Assembly: GCA_017399325.1 (NCBI GenBank)
Contig: JAFQDY010000167.1
Coordinates: 1 to 6,068 of the forward strand
DNA: 6,068 nt
Origin: Oscillospiraceae bacterium
Lineage (GTDB): Bacteria > Bacillota > Clostridia > Oscillospirales > Oscillospiraceae
Reading direction: 5' to 3'
The translations under genes and the position numbers were made by a program. Below the pieces are notes generated by a model. It worked only from the letters and a program-made list of their open reading frames with translations. It was not told where the DNA came from and ran no database searches. Below are positions 1 to 4,387 of this stretch, piece by piece (the first letter of the stretch is position 1; each line of letters starts with the position of its first letter).

Positions 1-8
1 AACAAGTT

Positions 9-85
9 TGGCACGCCAGAAGGGACTCGAACCCCTGACCTACTGCTTAGAAGGCAGTTGCTCTATCCAGCTGAGCTACTGGCGC
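9..85 (-). tRNA. tRNA-Arg (anticodon UCU)
   Basis: On the minus strand this folds as a complete 77-nt cloverleaf. The acceptor stem pairs 79-85 with 13-19 (the terminal pair is G-U), and the D arm carries AGCTGGATA. The anticodon stem ACTGC/GCAGT encloses the loop CTTCTAA, giving anticodon TCT, which reads the arginine codons AGA/AGG. The T loop is TTCGAGT. The discriminator base is G and CCA is encoded (positions 9-11). It lies 5 nt downstream of the tRNA-Gly gene on the same strand, so the two are almost certainly one transcript. The window ends 8 nt beyond it, so a further tRNA or the terminator would be outside. Confidence 0.96.
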
Positions 86-90
86 GTATT

Positions 91-164
91 TGGAGCGGGT
101 GACGGGAATCGGACCCGCGTATCCAGCTTGGAAGGCTGGTGTTCTACCATTGAACTACACCCGC
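91..164 (-). tRNA. tRNA-Gly (anticodon UCC)
   Basis: This is a complete 74-nt minus-strand cloverleaf. The acceptor stem GCGGGTG pairs with CACCCGC, and the anticodon stem CCAGC/GCTGG encloses the loop CTTCCAA. The anticodon is therefore TCC, reading GGA/GGG glycine codons. The discriminator is T and CCA is encoded at 91-93. The T loop reads TCCGATT, with C in place of the usual second T. It is the promoter-proximal gene of a Gly-Arg tRNA pair. Confidence 0.96.
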
Positions 165-197
165 ATAACCCGACACTCTGCATGATTCAGCCATAAA

Positions 198-226
198 ATA
201 TTAGCATAAGAAACTGCTTCTGTCAA
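198..226 (-). promoter_or_regulatory. Sigma-A promoter of the tRNA-Gly/Arg unit
   Basis: On the minus strand there is a perfect -35 box TTGACA (226-221), a 17-nt spacer, and a -10 box TAATAT (203-198) preceded by TG one base upstream (extended -10). Transcription would start near 191, about 27 nt before tRNA-Gly. The TGA inside the -35 box is the stop codon of the upstream phosphatase gene (223-225), so the promoter overlaps that gene's end. Strength and spacing suit a highly transcribed stable-RNA promoter. Confidence 0.8.
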
Positions 227-1071
227 GGCTGAATCCCCAGAATCTCAGGAATTTTTTTGTAGATCACATCCGCGATCGCCCCATCTGCGCAATTACACAC
301 CGTATTATAGCGTTCCGCCACCACCGCGTCAGCAGGACAAAAGGCAAAATCCGCCATATCCAGCATGGTGATGTCGTTCTCCGCATCGCCCACGCAAACA
401 AGATATTTCTTGCCCAAACGCTGTTTCAAACCAACCGCTGCCACACCTTTGCTGACGCCTTTGGCGTGGACATCGATGATCCGGGGCGCGGCACGGAACA
501 CTTCCACCTTGTCCCCCCAGTTTTTCCGGATAAAGGCATCCAGTTCGTTGAATCGGGCATCATCCTCTTCCGTGTAATCGAACATATCCGCCAGCACCGG
601 TTTGCGCACAGGGCCGTAGGCGGCAAATTTCAGAAACGGGCCGTAGTCTTCCCCGGGGATCGCCGGCGCCCAGGACCACTTCATTTTTGCGTAGAGTTGG
701 GTAAATTCCGCCGACGGCTCGTACAGATAGTGGTTGTCTGCGCCCTGGATCTCCCAGTTCATTTCGGGGAATGCCGCCTTTGCGGCCAAGATCGTCTCCC
801 ACAGGGGCAGGTCGATGGTCCGCAGGTCCACCAGTTTTCCGTCCTGCCAGGCGGCCGAGCCGTTATAAAGCAAGAAGGGAACGTTGGCGGGAATTTTATA
901 GAAAAGATCCCGCATTGTGGTGGTGCTGCGGCCGGTGTTCACGGTGAAACTGCCGCCGTTTTCCACAAAATATGCAATTGCGTCCAGATTCCGCTGGGGG
1001 ATCTTGGAGTCCGGGCCGGTCAGCGTCCGGTCATAATCCACCGCCAGCAAAACATCATCAAAAAGTGCCAT
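223..1071 (-). CDS. HAD-IIB (Cof-type) family hydrolase
   Basis: This is a predicted cytoplasmic magnesium-dependent phosphatase of 282 residues, a usual length for Cof-type HAD enzymes. Motif I is DYDRTLT with the nucleophile D12 and general acid D14. Motif II is the threonine of NTGR (T46). Motif III is probably K208 in VSKG, and motif IV is GDAEND (D229, D233), which binds Mg2+. The region between motifs II and III (about 85-195) would be the type IIB cap domain that selects the substrate. Members hydrolyse sugar phosphates, flavin precursors or similar small phosphoesters; the substrate cannot be told from sequence. The ATG at 1071 is preceded by AAAGAGG at about 7 nt. The gene follows the DUF559 gene by 12 nt, so co-transcription is likely. 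Its stop codon is part of the tRNA promoter's -35 box. Confidence 0.9.
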   Translation of the reverse strand: MALFDDVLLAVDYDRTLTGPDSKIPQRNLDAIAYFVENGGSFTVNTGRSTTTMRDLFYKIPANVPFLLYNGSAAWQDGKLVDLRTIDLPLWETILAAKAAFPEMNWEIQGADNHYLYEPSAEFTQLYAKMKWSWAPAIPGEDYGPFLKFAAYGPVRKPVLADMFDYTEEDDARFNELDAFIRKNWGDKVEVFRAAPRIIDVHAKGVSKGVAAVGLKQRLGKKYLVCVGDAENDITMLDMADFAFCPADAVVAERYNTVCNCADGAIADVIYKKIPEILGIQP

Positions 1072-1083
1072 AGGGTACCTCTT

Positions 1084-1509
1084 TCATAAATTGCAATCCT
1101 CTTGCCTCTCCCTTTGGGAGAGGTGGCTGCCCGCAGGGGCAGACGGAGAGGGTTCTGATCTTTCTTGAATCAGCCTGTCAATTTGTTCACACACAGCAGA
1201 AAAATCACGGTCAATTTCCCGGTTAGAATAACGAACAACTTTTAGTCCGAATTGCTCCAAAACAGCCGTTCTTTCTGCATCATCCGTCAGGGTCTTTTCG
1301 TCATAGTGCTGGGAACCGTCCAGTTCAATTACCAATTTTGCAGACGCGCAATAAAAGTCCACAATGAACCGATCGATAATTCGCTGCTTATATATTTTAA
1401 CCGGGTATTTTTGAAGAAACAAATACCATAATTTGCGTTCGTGCGGGGTCATTTCCCGCCGGAGCCTGCGGGCTGTTTCCAGTTTTGTGCTGTCTTTTGG
1501 GATTTTCAT
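1084..1509 (-). CDS. DUF559 / Vsr-like endonuclease-fold protein
   Basis: This is a 141-residue protein of the DUF559 family (very-short-patch-repair-like, PD-(D/E)XK fold). The N-terminal helix has the typical MTPHERKLWYLF pattern (residues 20-31). The probable active site is D51 (IVDFYC), then E62 and D64 in VIELDGSQHY, with Q67-H68 following. DUF559 proteins are presumed DNA nickases or nucleases, but the cellular role is unproven. The core ends near residue 116. Residues about 118-138, rich in Ser, Pro and Arg, are the translation of a 60-bp palindromic repeat (1098-1157) that also occurs intact at 1627-1686. The ribosome binding site GAGAGGG (1514-1520), 4 nt before the ATG, is the tail of another repeat element. 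The gene is thus built into repeats on both sides, which suggests mobility. Confidence 0.88.
   Translation of the reverse strand: MKIPKDSTKLETARRLRREMTPHERKLWYLFLQKYPVKIYKQRIIDRFIVDFYCASAKLVIELDGSQHYDEKTLTDDAERTAVLEQFGLKVVRYSNREIDRDFSAVCEQIDRLIQERSEPSPSAPAGSHLSQRERQEDCNL
1098..1157 (+). repeat. Two-hairpin repeat, element A (overlaps DUF559 3' end)
   Basis: This 60-bp stretch is identical to 1627-1686. Hairpin 1 is CCTCTCCC/GGGAGAGG (1105-1112 with 1116-1123, 3-nt loop). The linker is TGG. Hairpin 2 is CTGCCC/GGGCAG (1127-1132 with 1137-1142). The tail is ACGGAGAGGG (1143-1152). It lies wholly within the last codons of the DUF559 gene, in the opposite orientation to element C at that gene's other end. 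Confidence 0.9.
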
Positions 1510-1513
1510 ATTG

Positions 1514-1568
1514 CCCTCTCAGTCAAAAATCGCAGATTTTTGCCAGCTCTCCCATAGGGAGAGCCAAG
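1514..1568 (-). repeat. Two-hairpin repeat, element C (DUF559 leader)
   Basis: Read on the minus strand, it has the same skeleton as element A: CTTG, hairpin 1 GCTCTCCC/GGGAGAGC (1564-1557 with 1553-1546), linker TGG (1545-1543), hairpin 2 CAAAAATC/GATTTTTG (1542-1535 with 1531-1524), and a tail ending GAGAGGG (1520-1514). Hairpin 2 is AT-rich, unlike A and B, yet still perfectly self-complementary. The tail acts as the Shine-Dalgarno sequence of the DUF559 gene. Confidence 0.8.
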
Positions 1569-1584
1569 TTTCTGCCGCTTACCC

Positions 1585-1610
1585 CTTGCGTCTCCCAACG
1601 GAAGAGGCAG
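1585..1610 (+). repeat. Decayed half copy of the two-hairpin repeat
   Basis: The stretch starting CTTGCGTCTCCC and ending GGAAGAGG resembles the first hairpin of elements A and B (CTTGCCTCTCCC, then GGGAGAGG). Two stem pairs are broken and the second hairpin is not recognisable. It sits between elements C and B. Together the three fill the gap between the DUF559 and rluD genes, leaving little unexplained sequence. Confidence 0.4.
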
Positions 1611-1626
1611 ATTCTTGCGTCGTTCC

Positions 1627-1686
1627 CCTCTTGCCTCTCCCTTTGGGAGAGGTGGCTGCCCGCAGGGGCAGACGGAGAGGGTTCTG
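1627..1686 (+). repeat. Two-hairpin repeat, element B (after rluD stop)
   Basis: This is a perfect 60-bp direct repeat of element A, offset by 529 bp. Hairpin 1 pairs 1634-1641 with 1645-1652, and hairpin 2 pairs 1656-1661 with 1666-1671. Its tail points toward rluD and ends 2 nt from that gene's stop codon (1689-1691, read on the minus strand). The rluD transcript would therefore end in, or run through, this structure. It has no run of T on the minus strand, so it is not a standard intrinsic terminator. Confidence 0.9.
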
Positions 1687-1688
1687 CT

Positions 1689-2594
1689 TTATTCCGCGGG
1701 GGTGAGTTTTCGCAAAACTTCCTTAAAGTAGGCGGGCAGGTCCGCCATTACCATCACCGGGTGGCCGTCACGGGGGTGGGCAAAGCACAGAACGCCGGCG
1801 TGTAAACACTGGCTGGTCTGTCCCAGTTCCGGCTTTTTCCGTCCGTAGACCGTATCGCCCAAAATCGGGTGGCCGATGCTTGCCATATGGACGCGGATCT
1901 GATGGGTCCTGCCGGTTTCTAAGCGACAGCGCACATGGGTATAGCCCCGATAGCGGGCCACCACTTCCCAATGGGTCACCGCATCTTTGCCGTTTCTTTC
2001 GTTCACGCACATCTTTTTCCGGTCAGTGGGATGGCGGCCAATGGGAGCGTCCACCGTACCGGAATCTTCCTTAAACGATCCGCAGACAACGGCCTCGTAA
2101 GTCCGGGCCATAGAGTGGTCTTTCAGTTGGGAGGCCAAAACAGTATGGGCCAAGTCATTCTTGGCAACCGCCAAAAGGCCGGAGGTGTCCTTATCGATCC
2201 GGTGGACGATGCCCGGGCGCAGTTCCCCATTGATGCCGGAAAGTTGGTCGGCGTGGGAGTAAAGTAAGCCGTTGACCAGGGTGTCGTCCTGATGGCCTGC
2301 AGCCGGGTGGACCACCAAGCCCTTGGGCTTATTGATCACCAAAACATCCTCGTCCTCATAGACGATCTCCAGCGGAATATCCTTAGGCGCAATGTCCACA
2401 GGCTTGGCTTCCGGCAAGGTTACTGCAATCTCATCGCCAATATTCAGTTTGTCGTTTTTCTTGGCGGGCTTGCCGTTTCGGTTTACATAACCTTCCTCGA
2501 TCAGCCTTTGCACGGCGCTGCGGGTCAGTCCGTCAGCCACCCTTGCCACAAAGGCATCCAGCCGTTCGCCCACCATATCGGCAATGAAAATCAT
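1689..2594 (-). CDS. rluD: RluA/RluD-family 23S rRNA pseudouridine synthase
   Basis: This protein of 301 residues, a typical family length, converts specific uridines of 23S rRNA helix 69 (1911/1915/1917 for RluD) to pseudouridine; the exact target is inferred from family and context. An S4 RNA-binding domain spans about residues 1-65 (GERLDAFVARV, then SAVQRLIEEGYVNRNG). The synthase domain follows, with the signature HRIDKDTSG at 131-139. D134 is the catalytic aspartate, and Ile replaces the usual Leu in HRLD. RTHQIRVHMASIGHPILGD is the conserved downstream block. I chose the ATG at 2594 because AGGAGGA (2601-2607) stands 6 nt before it. A longer reading from 2684 would translate a repeat element. 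Adjacency to lspA is conserved in Bacillota (ylyB in Bacillus subtilis). Confidence 0.93.
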   Translation of the reverse strand: MIFIADMVGERLDAFVARVADGLTRSAVQRLIEEGYVNRNGKPAKKNDKLNIGDEIAVTLPEAKPVDIAPKDIPLEIVYEDEDVLVINKPKGLVVHPAAGHQDDTLVNGLLYSHADQLSGINGELRPGIVHRIDKDTSGLLAVAKNDLAHTVLASQLKDHSMARTYEAVVCGSFKEDSGTVDAPIGRHPTDRKKMCVNERNGKDAVTHWEVVARYRGYTHVRCRLETGRTHQIRVHMASIGHPILGDTVYGRKKPELGQTSQCLHAGVLCFAHPRDGHPVMVMADLPAYFKEVLRKLTPAE

Positions 2595-2600
2595 ACTATT

Positions 2601-2607
2601 TCCTCCT
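2601..2607 (-). promoter_or_regulatory. Ribosome binding site deciding the rluD start
   Basis: The minus-strand sequence AGGAGGA is a near-perfect Shine-Dalgarno match 6 nt before the ATG at 2594. It fixes that start against the upstream in-frame ATG at 2684. Repeat element D begins 1-2 nt beyond it, so a hairpin abuts the ribosome binding site. Confidence 0.85.
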
Positions 2608-2608
2608 A

Positions 2609-2660
2609 AGCCTTCTCCTAGAGGAGAAGGGGGACCGCGCTTGCGCGGTGGATGAGGTGG
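2609..2660 (+). repeat. Two-hairpin repeat, element D (rluD leader)
   Basis: Hairpin 1 is CCTTCTCC/GGAGAAGG (2611-2618 with 2623-2630, loop TAGA). The linker is GGGA. Hairpin 2 is CCGCGC/GCGCGG (2635-2640 with 2643-2648). The tail TGGATGAGGTGG occupies 2649-2660. The same order of parts as elements A, B and C, with different stem sequences, argues for one family. Its tail forms a perfect 10-bp inverted repeat with the tail of element E (2650-2659 with 2677-2686). Confidence 0.75.
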
Positions 2661-2676
2661 CTGATTTGCATTATAA

Positions 2677-2729
2677 CACCTCATCCGTCAGCCTGTTCGG
2701 CTGCCACCTTCCCCTCAAGGGGAAGGCTT
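2677..2729 (-). repeat. Two-hairpin repeat, element E (lspA 3' end)
   Basis: On the minus strand: hairpin 1 CCTTCCCC/GGGGAAGG (2726-2719 with 2714-2707, 4-nt loop), linker TGG (2706-2704), hairpin 2 CAGCC/GGCTG (2703-2699 with 2693-2689), and tail ACGGATGAGGTG (2688-2677). It is inverted relative to element D with 16 AT-rich bases between the two tails. The stop codon of lspA and its last three or four codons lie inside hairpin 1. Confidence 0.78.
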
Positions 2730-3203
2730 TTTCTTATTATCCTTCCAAAATCCCTTGTTGAAGAAAACCAGATGGGCGATCAGCGCGATGCAGCCGCAGG
2801 TGATGAAGCAATCCGCCACATTGAAAATGGGGAATTTTATAAAGCGGGTCTCGATCATATCCACCACATAGCCAAGGCGGAGCCGGTCGATCATATTGCC
2901 TAGACCGCCGCCGTAAATGGCCGCAATGCACCACCATTCTGCCTTGGAAAATCCCAAAGATTTTTTCTTATACTCCCAAACGATGCCCGCGGTGAACAGA
3001 AGAAAGATCACCGCAAACAGCCATTGCATCCCCTGAAACGAGGAAAAGGCCGCGCCGAAATTCTGTACATAGGTCAGACCCACCACCCCGGGGATCACTT
3101 CCACCTGCTCAAAAAGCGCGATATTTTGCACCACCAGCAGTTTTGTGATCTGATCAAACGCCACGATTAGGGCGGCGAACACCGCCATAAAAATTGCTTG
3201 CAT
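2715..3203 (-). CDS. lspA: Lipoprotein signal peptidase (signal peptidase II)
   Basis: This inner-membrane aspartyl protease removes signal peptides from diacylglyceryl-modified prolipoproteins. Its 162 residues match the family. Hydrophobic segments are visible at about 3-16, 60-76, 90-100 and 133-148, consistent with four membrane helices. The conserved residues are all present: D17-Q18, N48 in QNFGAAFS, GNMIDR with N103 and D106, and the catalytic pair D115 (VVDMI) and D131 (FNVADCF). The C-terminal tail is lysine-rich (KDNKKKPSP) and its final codons come from repeat element E. The ATG at 3203 has AGGAGGG 7 nt upstream. A promoter is visible at 3235-3263. It is first in the minus-strand lspA-rluD order, 120 nt before rluD. 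Confidence 0.96.
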   Translation of the reverse strand: MQAIFMAVFAALIVAFDQITKLLVVQNIALFEQVEVIPGVVGLTYVQNFGAAFSSFQGMQWLFAVIFLLFTAGIVWEYKKKSLGFSKAEWWCIAAIYGGGLGNMIDRLRLGYVVDMIETRFIKFPIFNVADCFITCGCIALIAHLVFFNKGFWKDNKKKPSP

Positions 3204-3234
3204 AGAAAAGCCCTCCTGCGGGACATTTTTTGTT

Positions 3235-3263
3235 AGTTTACCATTTTTTTGGCCTTAAGTCAA
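3235..3263 (-). promoter_or_regulatory. Candidate sigma-A promoter of lspA
   Basis: On the minus strand, TTGACT (3263-3258) and TAAACT (3240-3235) are separated by exactly 17 nt containing an A-tract. Five of six -35 and four of six -10 bases match consensus. The start site would be near 3228, giving a leader of about 25 nt with the AGGAGGG ribosome binding site inside it. Confidence 0.65.
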
Positions 3264-3276
3264 ATCTGCACATACT
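3249..3276 (+). promoter_or_regulatory. Weak candidate promoter for the eut genes
   Basis: TTGGCC (3249-3254) and CATACT (3271-3276) are 16 nt apart and match consensus at four of six positions each. They overlap the divergent lspA promoter. Nothing better is visible before the dehydrogenase gene, so either this promoter is weak and activator-dependent, or the eut transcript depends on another element I cannot identify. Confidence 0.25.
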
Positions 3277-3284
3277 TTTCTTTA

Positions 3285-3306
3285 TTTGGGAAATACTGTT
3301 TCCAAA
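3285..3306 (+). promoter_or_regulatory. Leader hairpin abutting the dehydrogenase ribosome binding site
   Basis: TTTGGGAA (3285-3292) can pair with TTTCCAAA (3299-3306) to give 8 bp, including one G-U, around the six-base loop ATACTG. The Shine-Dalgarno-like AAGGCGGTG (3306-3314) follows directly. Many Bacillota eut operons are controlled through six-base-loop hairpins bound by the ANTAR protein EutV. Those loops carry A at position 1 and G at position 4; here position 4 is C, so the match is incomplete. Confidence 0.3.
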
Positions 3307-3319
3307 AGGCGGTGAATTT

Positions 3320-4387
3320 ATGGAAACATTCTCCTTGAAAACAAAGGTCATCTCCGGCCCGGGGGCTATCGAGGCATTGGGGCGGCTGGGCTGCCGCAGA
3401 GTTTTGCTTGTGGCCGACCCCTATTTTCAAAAAACCGATGTGCCCGATAAACTGGTATCGGCAACCGGGGCGGATTTTGCCTTTTTCTATGAAGTCAAGC
3501 CCGACCCCACCGTAGAACTTGCCGCAAAGGGAACGGCGCTGGTGCAGGATTTTAAGCCGGACACAGTGGTGGCCTTAGGCGGCGGAAGCGCCATGGACTG
3601 CGCCAAGGCAATGGTGTATTTTTCCGGGCAAACGATCCGGTTTGTGGCCATTCCCTCCACCTCCGGCTCCGGCTCGGAAGTGACGGATTTTGCCATTTTG
3701 ACCCACGATGGGGTCAAGCACCCCCTTGTGGACGAAGCGCTGACACCGGATGTGGCGATCCTGGACGGCAATCTGCTGAACGCTCTGCCAAAAACTCTGA
3801 TCGCCGACGCAGGCTACGACATCGTGGCCCACGCGGTGGAAAGTTTTGTGGCCACCGGCGCGGGAGCCATCTCCCGCAGTTTGGCAAAGGACGCTTTTTC
3901 CTGCGCCTTTACCATGCTCCCTGCCTCTTTTGCCGGGCAGACTTCCGTCCGCCAGTCCGTTCACAATGCGGCCACCATGGCGGGCATTGCTTTTTCCCAA
4001 TCGGGATTAGGGCTGTGCCACGCTCTGTCCCACGCGCTGGGCGGCCAATTCCACGTTCCCCACGGCAGGCTGAACGCCATTTTGCTGCCGGCGGTGGTGG
4101 AGGCCAACTGCGCAGCCAACGCTCAATATGCCGAACTTGCCCGGGGCGCCGGCCTTGGCGGCAGTGTGGACACTTTGGCAGTGCGGAATTTGCGAAACGC
4201 CCTTTTGCAACTGCGAAAGGAATTGCGCCTGCCCCAGACCTTATCCCAAGCGGGCATTGAACCCCGGCAGGTGCAGGAAAAGGCCGACACCATTGTAAAA
4301 GCCGCATTGGAAGACCCCTGCTGCGCCACCAACCCGGTGCGTCCCACCGCACCGACGGTGCAGAAAATCTTGCGGCAGGTGATGTGA
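3320..4387 (+). CDS. eutG: Iron-containing alcohol dehydrogenase, EutG/PduQ-like
   Basis: This 355-residue group III (Fe-dependent) dehydrogenase is predicted to reduce acetaldehyde, the product of ethanolamine cleavage, to ethanol with NADH. The N-terminal Rossmann-like domain carries GGGS at 87-90, with D93 and K96, for NAD binding. IPSTSGSGSEVT at 111-122 is the conserved nucleotide/active-site loop. Iron ligands by family alignment are D167, H171, H234 and H248 (AGYDIVAHAVE and LCHALSHALGGQFHVPHGR); H238 is the conserved extra histidine. The ATG at 3320 is chosen because AAGGCGGTG lies just upstream and METFSLKTKV is where the family normally begins. The longer reading from 3230 adds an unrelated hydrophobic stretch and overlaps the lspA promoter. 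Its stop codon touches the eutA start. Assignment to ethanol rather than propanol or butanol rests on the eut context. Confidence 0.85.
   Translation: METFSLKTKVISGPGAIEALGRLGCRRVLLVADPYFQKTDVPDKLVSATGADFAFFYEVKPDPTVELAAKGTALVQDFKPDTVVALGGGSAMDCAKAMVYFSGQTIRFVAIPSTSGSGSEVTDFAILTHDGVKHPLVDEALTPDVAILDGNLLNALPKTLIADAGYDIVAHAVESFVATGAGAISRSLAKDAFSCAFTMLPASFAGQTSVRQSVHNAATMAGIAFSQSGLGLCHALSHALGGQFHVPHGRLNAILLPAVVEANCAANAQYAELARGAGLGGSVDTLAVRNLRNALLQLRKELRLPQTLSQAGIEPRQVQEKADTIVKAALEDPCCATNPVRPTAPTVQKILRQVM

Noticed and set aside
8..196. Plus-strand open frame of 62 codons
   Set aside because: It is antisense to the two tRNA genes and has no ribosome binding site; the cloverleafs explain the sequence.
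466..1089. Long plus-strand frame opposite the phosphatase gene
   Set aside because: It is a GC-driven antisense frame with no recognisable domain; the minus strand has all four HAD motifs.
1098..1686. Possible CRISPR array because of repeated palindromic units
   Set aside because: Copies are few, face both directions, differ in stem sequence and lack regular spacers; no cas gene is present.
2595..2684. Upstream extension of rluD by 30 codons
   Set aside because: It translates repeat element D, and the strong AGGAGGA favours the ATG at 2594, where the S4 domain begins at a normal distance.
2707..2735. Plus-strand hairpin followed by a T-rich run, like an intrinsic terminator
   Set aside because: No plus-strand gene lies upstream for it to end, and the T-rich run is the lysine-rich lspA 3' end; on the minus strand no T run follows the hairpin.
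3285..3306. EutV/ANTAR target hairpin
   Set aside because: Only one hairpin is seen and the loop ATACTG lacks the required G at position 4, so it is kept only as an unassigned leader hairpin.
3230..3319. Upstream extension of the alcohol dehydrogenase by 30 codons
   Set aside because: It lies over the lspA promoter, has no ribosome binding site, and the extra hydrophobic stretch is not a family feature; the ATG at 3320 has AAGGCGGTG before it.
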